From positions 1 through 64,000 of the forward strand of contig JACJYA010000015.1 of the NCBI GenBank assembly GCA_020636315.1: a stretch of 64,000 nt of DNA, written 5' to 3'. Under the pieces are notes generated by a model. The model saw only the letters and a program-made list of their open reading frames with translations, was not told the origin of the DNA and did no database searches. This document shows, in pieces, positions 6,933 to 15,748 of the stretch. This DNA is from Lewinellaceae bacterium (lineage in GTDB: Bacteria; Bacteroidota; Bacteroidia; Chitinophagales; Saprospiraceae). Both the position numbers and the translations under genes were made by a program. Every line of letters starts with the position of its first letter. Position 1 is the first letter of the stretch.

Positions 6933-9053
6933 TCACGAATAAAACCCCTCCCCCCTCTCCGCCATCCCTACCAGCATCTCCGCCGGCTTAAAGCGCGCTC
7001 CATACTTCTCCTCCAGTTCCCGCATCGTACTTACCATGTTCTCTGTCCCCCAGGTGTCCATCGCCCGGAAGGGGCCGCCGGTGAAGGGCGGGAAGCCGAT
7101 GCCGAAGACGGCGCCCAGGTCGCCGTCGTTGGGGTTGGGGATGAGGCCTTCTTCCAGGCAGAGGACAGCTTCGTTCAGCATCAGCATCAGCCCCCGGTTC
7201 TGGATCTCCTCCACAGGGAGTTCTTTCTTGCCGTCGCCTTTGAAGAACTGGTACGCCGTGGGGTCAATCCCCTGCCGCCGGCCTTTTTCGTTGTATGTAT
7301 AAAAGCCCTTCTTATTCTTCCGCCCCAGCCGGCCGGCCTCGAACATCTTCACGACGGCCTCACAGATCTCAAAGCCCGGCCGATCGGCGACGATCTTTCG
7401 GGAAGTGTCGGTCACGTGGGCGGCGATGTCCAGCCCGACCTGGTCGAGCAGAGTGATGGGGCCCACGGGAAAACCCTTCTTCAGAAAGGCCTTGTCGATA
7501 GCCTCCAGGGCGATACCCTCGTCGGCCATAAGGAGGCACTCGTTGGTGTAGGGGCTCAGAATGCGGTTGACGTAAAAGCTGGGGCCGTCCTTGACCACGA
7601 TGCAGGTTTTGCCCTGGCGAATGCCGAAATCATAGCAGGCGGCGATCACCTCATCGGCCGTCTTGTCGGTCCGGACGATCTCCAGGAGCGGCATTTTAGG
7701 AACGGGGGAGAAGTAGTGCATGCCGATAACCCGCTCGGGCCTTTGGGCGTGCCCGGCCATTTCGGTGAGGGAGAGGGAAGAAGTGTTGGAGGCGATGATG
7801 ACGTCCTCCCGGCAGTGCGTTTCTATATCGCTGATGATCTGCTTTTTCAGCTCCATCTTCTCCAGCACGGCCTCGATGACGATATCCGCCTTGTCGAAAT
7901 TGTCGTAATCCAGCTGGCCGTGCAGGTTGGCCATGAGGCCTTCGGCTTCCACTTTAGTGAGCGCCTTCTGTTTCATCTTTTTCTCCAGGCTCTTCCAGAT
8001 CTGCTGCTGAGCGGCGCTGACAACTTCCTGTTTGATGTCCTTCAGCAACACCTCTATGCCTTTCATGACGCTTATCTCGGCGATGCCGGCGCCCATAAAG
8101 CCGGCGCCGATCATGCCCAGCGTTTCCAGTTGTTTCGGGGCCTCGCCGTAGGGGTTTTTCTTATTGTCGCTCATGGAGAAGAACAGCGCGCGCAGAGCGG
8201 CGCTCTCGGGGGTGAGCATCAGTTTCTCAAAGAGCTCCAGCTCCTTCTCATAGCCGGCCTTCATTCCCTTTTCGATGCCCGTTTCCACACAATCGATGAT
8301 GGCGGGAATGGCGGGATAATTGCCCTGCGACCGCTTGAAGGCCATCTTCCGGGCCTGGCTGAAGAGGAGCTTCCGCCCGATGGGGTTGCCCTCCAGCAGC
8401 TTTTCGGCCAGCGATAATTTGGATTTCCTTTGAATGGGTTTCTTCAGCAGGCGTTTGGCCATCATGACGGCCGCCTGATGAAGTTTGCCCTCTTCGGTAA
8501 GCTCATCCACCAGCCCGATCTTTTTGGCGCGGTAGGCAAAGATGTTCTTACCCGTCAGCATCATATCCAGGGCCTTCTGTATGCCGATCAGGCGGGGCAG
8601 GCGCTGGGTGCCGCCTCCACCGGGCAACAGGCCGAGTTTGACTTCCGGCAGGGCGAATTTGGTGCGGGAGGATCTGGTGGCGATGCGGGCATGGCAGGCC
8701 AGAGAAAGCTCGGTGCCCAGGCCGAAGGCCGTCCCATGGACAGCAGAAATGAAGGGCTTTTCAGAGCGCTCTATCCGCTCCAGCGCCCGGTGCCCCTGCT
8801 CCTGATGGGGGCGAAAGTCGCCTTCCTTTTCAATAGCGAATGCCTTGATGTCGGCCCCGGCCATAAAGTCGGGCTTCCGGCTGATGAAAACGGCGGCCTC
8901 GACCTCCGGGTCGGCTTCGATCTTGTCCATCAGTTCATCGAACAGCTCGATGACAGCGGGGGAGACGACGTTCATCTTTTCGCCCTTGTTGTCGAGCCAG
9001 ATGGTGGCTACGCCGTTCTCTTTTTCTATGGTGATGAATTCTTCGAGTTGCAT
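6933..9053 (-). CDS. fadJ: Fatty-acid oxidation complex alpha subunit: enoyl-CoA hydratase / 3-hydroxyacyl-CoA dehydrogenase
   Basis: This 706-residue bifunctional enzyme hydrates trans-2-enoyl-CoA and oxidises the L-3-hydroxyacyl-CoA with NAD+. The hydratase domain (1-~190) has the oxyanion loop MAGADIKAF, Glu115 (in GLGTELSLAC) and Glu137 (in ALPEVKLGLLPGGGGTQRLP). The dehydrogenase domain has the NAD motif GAGFMG (316-321), His446 in MHYFSPVPKMP and the C-terminal repeat (FPVGPITLLDQVGLD). The ATG at 9053 starts directly at the conserved N-terminus; the 34 codons upstream show no family resemblance. It is the last gene of the TetR-ACAD-thiolase operon. The symbol could equally be fadB. Confidence 0.95.
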   Translation of the reverse strand: MQLEEFITIEKENGVATIWLDNKGEKMNVVSPAVIELFDELMDKIEADPEVEAAVFISRKPDFMAGADIKAFAIEKEGDFRPHQEQGHRALERIERSEKPFISAVHGTAFGLGTELSLACHARIATRSSRTKFALPEVKLGLLPGGGGTQRLPRLIGIQKALDMMLTGKNIFAYRAKKIGLVDELTEEGKLHQAAVMMAKRLLKKPIQRKSKLSLAEKLLEGNPIGRKLLFSQARKMAFKRSQGNYPAIPAIIDCVETGIEKGMKAGYEKELELFEKLMLTPESAALRALFFSMSDNKKNPYGEAPKQLETLGMIGAGFMGAGIAEISVMKGIEVLLKDIKQEVVSAAQQQIWKSLEKKMKQKALTKVEAEGLMANLHGQLDYDNFDKADIVIEAVLEKMELKKQIISDIETHCREDVIIASNTSSLSLTEMAGHAQRPERVIGMHYFSPVPKMPLLEIVRTDKTADEVIAACYDFGIRQGKTCIVVKDGPSFYVNRILSPYTNECLLMADEGIALEAIDKAFLKKGFPVGPITLLDQVGLDIAAHVTDTSRKIVADRPGFEICEAVVKMFEAGRLGRKNKKGFYTYNEKGRRQGIDPTAYQFFKGDGKKELPVEEIQNRGLMLMLNEAVLCLEEGLIPNPNDGDLGAVFGIGFPPFTGGPFRAMDTWGTENMVSTMRELEEKYGARFKPAEMLVGMAERGEGFYS

Positions 9054-9181
9054 TTTTCGTTCTGTTTTGATTGTGCACTGCCTGAAAAGGAACGCGGATT
9101 TACGCAGACCTGGAGCCTGCAGCAAGCCCCGTTGACAATATAACAATTCAACCATCCTGGACTTTGGACGGCCCTAGGGTA

Positions 9182-9295
9182 AAGTCGGAAATCGGAAATC
9201 GGAAGGCGGAAGGCGGAAGGCGGAAGGCGGAAAAACAGGCGTTGAGCACCTATTTGGACCCAAATTCCGACTTCCGATTTCCCACTTCCGACTTC
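9182..9295. repeat. Intergenic GGAAGGC tandem repeat within a loose inverted repeat
   Basis: Four exact tandem GGAAGGC units start at 9201, preceded by AAGTCGGAAATCGGAAATC. At 9265-9295 the complement appears (TTCCGACTTCCGATTTCC), so the stretch can fold on itself. It lies between the thiolase and hydratase genes of one operon; the whole gap (9054-9346) has no gene. Confidence 0.6.
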
Positions 9296-9346
9296 AAATG
9301 GGGCACGTCCAAAGTCCAAAACCATCCAGCAATTGGCTATCCAGCC

Positions 9347-10627
9347 CTACTCCCAGCGCTTCAGCAGCATCGCATGCCCGTGCGCTCCCGCTGCGCAGGC
9401 GGCCAGCAGGCCATAAGCACCCCCTTCCTTCTGCAGGCGGTTGGCAGTAGTGGTGGTGATGCGGGCGCCGGTAGCGCCGAAGGGGTGGCCGATGGAGAGA
9501 GAGCCGCCCCAGAGGTTGAACTTGCTCATGTCTATTTCCCCGACGGCCTTATCTCTGTCCAGGTTTTCCCGGGCGAACTCATCCGAGGCCAGTGCTTTCA
9601 GGTTGGAAAGGATCTGGCCGGCGAAAGCCTCGTGGAACTCGATGACGTCCATGTCCTTCAGTTCCATATTCTGCCGCTTGAGCAGTTTGGAGACGGCGTA
9701 GGTGGGGCCCAGCAGCAGCTCTTTTTCCAGGCTTTGTCCGGTGAAGACAAAATCCACCACTTCCGCCTTTGGAGTGAAGCCCAGCTCTTTGGCCTTTTCT
9801 TCCGACATGATCAGCACAGCGGCGGCGCCGTCGGTCAGGAAAGAGGAGTTGGCCGCCGTCAGCGTACCGAACTTCTTGTCGAAAGCAGGCCGGAGTTTAC
9901 TCACCGATTCCATAGTACTATCGCCCCGGATACCGTTGTCTTTTCTGATGGGTTTGAATTTCGGCGGCAGGCTCACCTCTTCGATCTCGGCCGGCAGGAA
10001 GCCCTCCTGGAATGCCTGCTCTGCCAGCTGATGGGACCGCACCGCGTACTCGTCCTGCTCTTCCCGGCTGACGCCGAAGCGGGCGGCCATGATGTCGCAG
10101 TCTTCGCCCATTACCCGGTTGGTGGTGTATTCTGCCACCTGGGGCTGCTCCGGCACGAAGTCGGTGGGGCGAAGGGTAGTGAGAAACTTCAGGCTGTCGC
10201 CAGCCGTCTTGATCCGCTGGGCCTTAAACAGCTTCTTGCGCATCTTTCGGGGAAACTGTATGGGCGTATCCGAGGTGTGGTCCACTCCGCCTGCGATGAC
10301 GATCTCCGCCTGCCCCGTCATGATCTCCAGGCAACCGTCGGCGATGGCCCGGTTGGCGGAAATGCAGGCCTGGGAGACGGTATGGCAGGGCGTGGTGCTC
10401 GGTATGCCGGCGGTGAGAGCCGCCTCCCGCGCCACGTTGGGCGTTTTGATGTTCGATATCACATTGCCCATGGCCACCTTGTCCACCAGCGCCGGGTTCA
10501 GGCCCGTACGGGTGAGCAGCCCCTTGATGGCATAAGCGCCCAGCTGGTAAGACATCAGGTCCATATAATCGGTGCCGGAACGGAGAAAGGGCGTGCGGCA
10601 GCCGTCGATGATCACTACTTTGTGCAT
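9347..10627 (-). CDS. fadI: Acetyl-CoA acyltransferase (3-ketoacyl-CoA thiolase)
   Basis: A 426-residue thiolase that cleaves 3-ketoacyl-CoA to acetyl-CoA and a shortened acyl-CoA. The nucleophile is Cys88 in SQACISANRA; GHPFGATGAR carries His381, and the second catalytic Cys411 lies in CAAGAHG. The start ATG is followed at once by the family's KVVIIDGCRTPF. The length fits the FadI rather than the shorter FadA type. It sits between the acyl-CoA dehydrogenase (121 bp gap) and the hydratase/dehydrogenase (293 bp gap) on the same strand, so the three enzymes cover a full oxidation cycle. Confidence 0.95.
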   Translation of the reverse strand: MHKVVIIDGCRTPFLRSGTDYMDLMSYQLGAYAIKGLLTRTGLNPALVDKVAMGNVISNIKTPNVAREAALTAGIPSTTPCHTVSQACISANRAIADGCLEIMTGQAEIVIAGGVDHTSDTPIQFPRKMRKKLFKAQRIKTAGDSLKFLTTLRPTDFVPEQPQVAEYTTNRVMGEDCDIMAARFGVSREEQDEYAVRSHQLAEQAFQEGFLPAEIEEVSLPPKFKPIRKDNGIRGDSTMESVSKLRPAFDKKFGTLTAANSSFLTDGAAAVLIMSEEKAKELGFTPKAEVVDFVFTGQSLEKELLLGPTYAVSKLLKRQNMELKDMDVIEFHEAFAGQILSNLKALASDEFARENLDRDKAVGEIDMSKFNLWGGSLSIGHPFGATGARITTTTANRLQKEGGAYGLLAACAAGAHGHAMLLKRWE

Positions 10628-10631
10628 GTGG

Positions 10632-10735
10632 TGGTTGGTGTTTCGGTTTTACGGTATTGTGGTGTTTCGGTGTTGCGGTAATTCGGTTTGTTGGTGTTTC
10701 GGGATTCGCGGTTCGGGCGAAAAGCAAATACCGAA
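10632..10735. repeat. Low-complexity GGTGTTTCGGT-type intergenic repeat
   Basis: Degenerate units GGTGTTTCGG, ACGGTATTG, GGTGTTGCGGTA and TTCGGTTTG recur through this short gap. GGTTCGG (10708-) is answered by CCGAACTGCGAACC near 10731, giving a weak stem. Similar units occur at 43005-43085. The gap between the thiolase start and the dehydrogenase stop has no gene. Confidence 0.5.
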
Positions 10736-10747
10736 CTGCGAACCACC

Positions 10748-12607
10748 TCAAAAACAATATCCCCTTTTTTCGATAATAAACCCAGCGATGTTCCTACGCA
10801 ATTGTTTCGGGTTCACATCATAGGGCCTGAGCATGGTATTGGCCACGAGGTTGTAAGTGCGTTTCCGGCGGCCGTCCGCGAAGCTACCGATGGCCTCCAA
10901 CGCAGCCTTTTTGGCCACGGCCAGGGCTTCGTAAAGATACAACTGCATCATCTGCCGCTGTATCTTCAGCTTTTCCTTATCCGCGCTTTCCATCCTTTCC
11001 AGTTTTTTGATTTTCAGCAACACGCTTTCCGCCACGTAGGCCTCGGAAAGGATCGTCGAGAGGTTCATGACGATCTCCTGTTCTTCGATCATTTTACGGC
11101 CCAGCTTACGGCCCGCCATTCCGGAGAGGAAGAGGAAGGTATTTTTCAGCCCCTGCACGATGCGTTCTTCTTCGGCGTATCCCTCTTTGGGGCGGAAGAG
11201 CGCCAGCTGGCGAAGCAGGAAGGAAGGTATTTTCTTTCCGGCGCTCACCAGGTCCAGTTCTTTGGACACCATGGCGCGCTTGGTCAGCTCTCCGACGATG
11301 AGCAGGCGGTTGACCTCGTTGGTGCCCTCGTAGATCTTGGTGATCCGGGCGTCCCGGTAGCCCATTTCTATGCCGGTTTCCTGGGCGTAGCCCATACCTC
11401 CGTGGATCTGTATGGCCTCATCGGTGGCGTAGCAGACCAGGTCCGACCCTTTTACTTTTATAATGGAGGCTTCCACCGCAAATTCGCGAATGGCCCGGAC
11501 CTTGGCTTCGCTATCCGGCATGCCTCCGGCTTTCAGCTCCGCCTCTTTGCGGTCGATGTAGTCGGCGGTTCGGAAGAGGGCCGCCTCATTGGCGAAGGCT
11601 CGCATGGCGATATCGCCGATCTTATACTGAATGGCGCCGAACCCGGCGATGGGTTTCCCGAACTGCCGGCGCTCCACCGCATACTGAACGGCCTTGTCCA
11701 GCGACAGCTGAGCTCCGCCGATGCCTCCGGCCCCGGCTTTTATCCGGCCGCCGTTGAGGATGTTGAGGGCGATCCTGAAGCCTTCCTGCCGGCTGCCCAG
11801 CAGGTTTTCTGCCGGCACTTTGCAGTTGTCAAAGTAGATCTGTACCGTAGAAGACCCCTTGATGCCCATTTTTTTCTCCTCCGGCCCGGCGGAAAAGCCT
11901 TCGAAGCCGCGTTCGACGATGAAAGCGGAGAGCTTTTCATCCTGATCGATCCTGGCGAAAACAATGAACACGTCGGCGAAGCCGCCATTGGTGATCCATA
12001 TTTTCTGGCCGTTGAGCAGATAGTGCTGCCCGTCCGGGCTAAGCGTGGCGGAGGTTTTGCCGGAGTTCGCGTCCGAGCCGGCGCCGGGCTCCGTAAGAGC
12101 ATAGGCGGCGATCAACTCTCCGGAAGCGATGCCCGGCAGGTACTTTTCCTTCTGGGCCTCATTGCCGTAATAGACGATGGGCAGGCACCCGATGGAGGTC
12201 TGCGCGCCGAGAGTGGTGGCAAAGGAGAAACCGTTGGCAGCAACTTTTGAGAAAAGAGCGTTGCCCTTAAAATCCAGGCCCATGCCTCCATACCGCTCCG
12301 GGATGCTTACTCCACAGAGGCCCAGTTCTCCCGCTTTTTTTAACAGCGCCAGCACCTCTTTCCGGTCCTCTTCATTCGTGACCACCAGCTCGCGCCCCCG
12401 GCGAAAAAACGGTTCCTGCACTTCCCGGATACAGAAATCGGTGACCATCTCGGCCATCATCCGGTGCTCTTCGCTCCATTCTTCGGTGATGAATATTTCT
12501 TCGGATGAAGTGTCAGCAGTGACGAAGTACCCTCCCCTGAGCACGGGGTTGGGCGTTAAGGGGTTTCGGCTGCTTACCTTTTCCTTTTCGAATGTTGTCT
12601 GCGTCAT
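10748..12607 (-). CDS. Acyl-CoA dehydrogenase (very-long-chain type with C-terminal extension)
   Basis: A 619-residue FAD enzyme for the first step of beta-oxidation. The FAD/substrate motif YALTEPGAGSDA is at 169-180, the second motif around 400-420 (IHGGMGYAQETGIEMGYRDARI) and the catalytic base Glu427 in IYEGTNEVNR. Beyond residue ~440 there is a helical extension of about 180 residues, as in VLCAD/ACAD9-type enzymes. The ATG at 12607 was chosen because the upstream in-frame codons overlap the regulator gene and look non-coding. It starts 25 bp after the TetR stop. Confidence 0.93.
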   Translation of the reverse strand: MTQTTFEKEKVSSRNPLTPNPVLRGGYFVTADTSSEEIFITEEWSEEHRMMAEMVTDFCIREVQEPFFRRGRELVVTNEEDRKEVLALLKKAGELGLCGVSIPERYGGMGLDFKGNALFSKVAANGFSFATTLGAQTSIGCLPIVYYGNEAQKEKYLPGIASGELIAAYALTEPGAGSDANSGKTSATLSPDGQHYLLNGQKIWITNGGFADVFIVFARIDQDEKLSAFIVERGFEGFSAGPEEKKMGIKGSSTVQIYFDNCKVPAENLLGSRQEGFRIALNILNGGRIKAGAGGIGGAQLSLDKAVQYAVERRQFGKPIAGFGAIQYKIGDIAMRAFANEAALFRTADYIDRKEAELKAGGMPDSEAKVRAIREFAVEASIIKVKGSDLVCYATDEAIQIHGGMGYAQETGIEMGYRDARITKIYEGTNEVNRLLIVGELTKRAMVSKELDLVSAGKKIPSFLLRQLALFRPKEGYAEEERIVQGLKNTFLFLSGMAGRKLGRKMIEEQEIVMNLSTILSEAYVAESVLLKIKKLERMESADKEKLKIQRQMMQLYLYEALAVAKKAALEAIGSFADGRRKRTYNLVANTMLRPYDVNPKQLRRNIAGFIIEKRGYCF

Positions 12608-12632
12608 TAGATAATAGCTGATTAATTGGAAC

Positions 12633-13250
12633 TTATTCGGATAACCTGATACCGGGCATGATCTCCAGTCCTTCCGCTTTTCGTTCCTCGGTGACGTAAG
12701 GGAAAACCAGGTGCCCAATAGTCCGGACAGCATCTTCCCAGCCGGCCTGAGTATCTTCGAGAATGGCCTGCCGGGCAAACCAGAAATGCAGGGTCTGCCA
12801 GATCACTTCCGCCAGGGTGTCGTACAGGCCGAGGGCCGGCTCGGGCGCCAGGGCCCCTTTACCCACCTGCATGTAAAGTAAATTTTTGATGATATTAACC
12901 TCTTCCGCCACCTGCTGCCGGTGCTGCCTGCCGATCTCCGGGTAGGCCCGGATAATGTCCAGCGTATCCTGGAAGAAAAAGCGGAACTGCTGCATGTACT
13001 CCAGGTAAACGGCCGCTACCTCCAGCTCTTCTCCTTTTTTCTGGAAAAGGCGATCGCTGATGGCCAGCCCTTCCAGCGTCTTGAGCATGTAGCGGTAAAT
13101 GGATTCCATAAGGGCCTGCTTGCTCTTGAAATGGTAGGTCAGGCTGCCCACACTCACTTCCAGGGCAGAGGAAATGTCTCTCATCGGGACGTCGAAAAAA
13201 CCTCGTTCATTGAACAGCTCTATGGCTTTCCGGATGATTTTCTTTTTCAT
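12633..13250 (-). CDS. TetR/AcrR family regulator of the beta-oxidation operon
   Basis: This 205-residue protein has an N-terminal TetR helix-turn-helix at about 1-50 (KAIELFNERGFFDVPMRDIS, then VSVGSLTYHFKSKQALM) and an all-helical ligand domain. As first gene of the TetR-dehydrogenase-thiolase-hydratase operon it probably senses an acyl-CoA and represses the operon, like FadR/PsrA-type TetR regulators. A perfect palindrome 61-84 bp upstream (13311-13334) with flanking half sites fits autorepression. The ligand is inference. Confidence 0.88.
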   Translation of the reverse strand: MKKKIIRKAIELFNERGFFDVPMRDISSALEVSVGSLTYHFKSKQALMESIYRYMLKTLEGLAISDRLFQKKGEELEVAAVYLEYMQQFRFFFQDTLDIIRAYPEIGRQHRQQVAEEVNIIKNLLYMQVGKGALAPEPALGLYDTLAEVIWQTLHFWFARQAILEDTQAGWEDAVRTIGHLVFPYVTEERKAEGLEIMPGIRLSE

Positions 13251-13287
13251 CGGTAATGATAACAGAAAGGAACAGGCACAGCCTTTA

Positions 13288-13365
13288 TTCCCGTACAGTA
13301 ATTATAAAAATTTGCCGTACAAATGTACGGCAAACAAATAAAAAGTCAACACTAATGTACGGTAA
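13288..13365. promoter_or_regulatory. Palindromic TetR operator with two flanking half sites
   Basis: TTTGCCGTACA (13311-13321) and TGTACGGCAAA (13324-13334) form a perfect 11-bp inverted repeat with a 2-bp centre. A left half site TTCCCGTACA (13288-13297) and a right half site TGTACGGTAA (13356-13365) each differ by one base from the core. It lies upstream of the TetR gene, and also between that gene and the stop of the next gene to the right (13379), so it can only serve the leftward operon. Confidence 0.75.
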
Positions 13366-13378
13366 GTTTTTTAGCCGT

Positions 13379-14434
13379 TCACTCTGCTTTCACCAGCGGT
13401 TTCGTCCTGATTTCGCCGGTTTCATCGGAGATCCTGAGAAAATAGGCGCCCGCAGGCAGGTGGCGCCCGGAGAGGTTTAGCGCTGTCACCTGCTTTCCTG
13501 CGGGCAGTTCTTCCGCCTGGGCAAAAACCAGTTTTCCATTGGCGTCATAAAGGTGAAAAAGGACGGCGCCAGGCTTGTCCTGATCGAGTTCGACATGGAG
13601 GTGGGAGGTGAAGGGGTTTGGGAAAACCTTATGGATGGAAACGGGTTCTTCCGGAACGGCTATGGCCTCTTTTCCCTTTTCATTCCCGTCTTGTACGGAA
13701 ACGGCCATCCCGGTCAGCAGGCCTGTCACGTGAACCATAGCAGGGGCAAGAACCTCAACCCCAGGAAGTTCATAGGCGGCTCGTTTCATTTGAACCTCAA
13801 TGTCTTTTTCTGGATTGGTGATGGCCTGTATCGGCACAATGGCCTGTTCTTCATAACCGACATAAGAGAAAACCAGCCAGAATTGTTGAATGCCTGCCGG
13901 AATTTTGAGCTCGAACCTGCCCTTTTCATCAGTAGCCGTTCCAGCCCCCAAATTTCCGGGGCCATCTCCGGAAAAAAGAGCAACCGAAGCTCCGGTAAGC
14001 AGCTCTCCGGTTTCGTCTTTAACTACTCCTTTCAAAACGCCAGCTGCTTCCACAGTCGATTGTTCATCAGCTTCCTGAACGGGAGCCTGTATAACGGCGA
14101 GGGGCTTCTGGATTGCCGTCTGGGCAGCGGCAACCCCGTTCAGCAAAAGGCCGGAAAGTAAAGCCCCGATGGCCCTGAACCTTTGCCATCTGTTCACCGG
14201 TTCGGGTAATGGCAGGCTGTGGTTGAGCTGACCCTGCCGAAAGAGGCCACACACCCGGCCCTGGCGGCGCATATAGAGGCTTGCGATCTGTTTATCCGTC
14301 ATTCCGGTAAAGTCGATCACCGTTTTTTCACAGTGGTGGCAAAAGCGGCCGCCGGGTAAGGGGATCATCTCTTCCCAGTTTTGCGAACAGGGTTCAGGTA
14401 TCTGAAGGTGAAGGTTGGCAGGTTTTTTCTTCAT
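13379..14434 (-). CDS. Membrane protein with N-terminal Cys motif, carboxypeptidase-like domain and T9SS C-terminus
   Basis: A 351-residue protein in four parts. Residues 1-~75 form a Cys-rich domain (IPEPC, RFCHHC, RVCGLF) known from many Bacteroidota proteins without assigned function. A hydrophobic stretch follows at about 87-105 (FRAIGALLSGLLLNGVAAAQ). Residues ~130-215 look like a CarboxypepD_reg/CNA-B beta-sandwich (GVVKDETGELLTGASVAL). The last ~85 residues (KVFPNPFTSHLHVEL ... GAYFLRIS) are a type IX sorting domain. The TM segment resembles a late signal peptide ending in AAAQ, so the N-terminal domain would be cytoplasmic or cleaved. Single gene, no operon partner. Confidence 0.8.
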   Translation of the reverse strand: MKKKPANLHLQIPEPCSQNWEEMIPLPGGRFCHHCEKTVIDFTGMTDKQIASLYMRRQGRVCGLFRQGQLNHSLPLPEPVNRWQRFRAIGALLSGLLLNGVAAAQTAIQKPLAVIQAPVQEADEQSTVEAAGVLKGVVKDETGELLTGASVALFSGDGPGNLGAGTATDEKGRFELKIPAGIQQFWLVFSYVGYEEQAIVPIQAITNPEKDIEVQMKRAAYELPGVEVLAPAMVHVTGLLTGMAVSVQDGNEKGKEAIAVPEEPVSIHKVFPNPFTSHLHVELDQDKPGAVLFHLYDANGKLVFAQAEELPAGKQVTALNLSGRHLPAGAYFLRISDETGEIRTKPLVKAE

Positions 14435-14680
14435 TAGGATGAGGTTTACGATGTGAAAGAAGGAATGTACCTCCGGAAATTACGCCGATTATAATGCTAT
14501 TATCAAGCCGGGTATGGCGAAAAGTCAGGTTTGAGAACCAGAGAACGGGCTTTCAGATATGTTCGCGCCTTACCAAATTGTTCGGTAAATAGGAAAGGCG
14601 AATTACTTTTCCTGCTACTACTTTATTCCCCCCATTGTATGTATTTTTCGGCTGATTTTAGTCACAAAAAAAACAGGACC

Positions 14681-15748
14681 GTGAAGCATATTGCACTCAT
14701 CTGTGGCGGCAAGTCTCCCGAACACGAAATATCCGTACGTTCGGCCAAAAACATTCTGGGCGCTATAGACAGAAAACAGTTTTCGGTAACCTTGATCGGC
14801 ATCGACCGTCAGGGGCGCTGGCGACTGCAGGAGGAAAGCCAGCTCGGGAAGTTCGTTCCCGCCGAAGGCCCGCAGTTGGCCCTGGCGCCGGGCAACCCCA
14901 CCGGCCAGATCATCCGCCTCGATAACCAGCAGCCTATCGAACAGCCGGACGCCATCTTCCTCATCCTGCACGGCCCGCAGGGAGAGGATGGCACCATCCA
15001 GGGCTTGTTGCGCATACTGGACCTGCCCTTTGTCGGGCCAGACGTATTAGGGTCTTCCATTTCTATGGATAAAGATGTGGCCAAACGCCTGCTCAGAGAG
15101 GCGGGGCTGAACGTGGCCCGGGGTACCGTCGTCCACGCGCATGAGAAAGATGCGCTCGATTACAAAAGCCTGACGGCTCACCTGGGCAGCCCCATTTTTG
15201 TCAAACCGGCAAATATGGGCTCCTCTGTAGGCGTGCATAAGGTGAAAACGGCCGAACAATTCGCCACGGCTATTGCCGATGCCTTTCAGTACGACTCCAA
15301 AGTGATCATCGAGGAAATGATCCACGGCAGGGAACTGGAATGCGCCGTGCTGGGCAATGAATACCCGGAAGCCACCAAAGTCGGAGAGGTGGTTACCGCC
15401 GAGGAGTATTCTTTCGACGCCAAATACGAGAGCGAGGACGCCGCCAAACTGATGATCCCCGCTGAGGTGAGCGAGGAGGCGCTGGAAAGCCTGCGCTCGG
15501 TGGCGCTTCGGGCCTATAAAGCCCTCTCCTGTGAGGTATTGGCGAGAGTGGATATGTTCCTCTCCGCTGAAGGTAAAGTCTATGTAAATGAAGTGAATAC
15601 CCTCCCGGGCTTTACCAATATCAGCATGTACCCGGCGCTTTGGAAAGAAGCAGGAGTTCCTTACCCTGAACTGATCACCCGGCTGATTAACCTGTCCATC
15701 AGCCGCCATGAGAACCGCCGGCAACTGAAAACGAGCTGGCGGGATTAA
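14681..15748 (+). CDS. ddl: D-alanine--D-alanine ligase
   Basis: This 355-residue ATP-grasp ligase makes D-Ala-D-Ala for peptidoglycan. It starts KHIALICGGKSPEHEISVRS, the family's N-terminus; later come the ATP-grasp segments (PIFVKPANMGSSVGVHKV, IIEEMIHGRELECAVLG) and the metal/product motif (VNEVNTLPGFTNISMYP). I chose the GTG at 14681, preceded by AGGACC, because upstream codons add residues foreign to the family; an ATG at 14639 is the alternative. Its stop codon overlaps the stop of the convergent membrane-protein gene in a shared TTAA. Confidence 0.95.
   Translation: MKHIALICGGKSPEHEISVRSAKNILGAIDRKQFSVTLIGIDRQGRWRLQEESQLGKFVPAEGPQLALAPGNPTGQIIRLDNQQPIEQPDAIFLILHGPQGEDGTIQGLLRILDLPFVGPDVLGSSISMDKDVAKRLLREAGLNVARGTVVHAHEKDALDYKSLTAHLGSPIFVKPANMGSSVGVHKVKTAEQFATAIADAFQYDSKVIIEEMIHGRELECAVLGNEYPEATKVGEVVTAEEYSFDAKYESEDAAKLMIPAEVSEEALESLRSVALRAYKALSCEVLARVDMFLSAEGKVYVNEVNTLPGFTNISMYPALWKEAGVPYPELITRLINLSISRHENRRQLKTSWRD

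Noticed and set aside
7416..8417. Long open frame opposite the hydratase/dehydrogenase gene
   Set aside because: Lies antisense to a clearly recognised enzyme and has no recognisable protein features; caused by GC-rich codon bias.
9184..9233. GGAAGGC repeats as a CRISPR array
   Set aside because: Units are 7 bp in direct tandem with no spacers and no cas genes nearby.
9164..12250. Two long rightward open frames (9164-10681 and 10688-12250)
   Set aside because: Both are antisense shadows of the thiolase and acyl-CoA dehydrogenase genes; no domain or start support.
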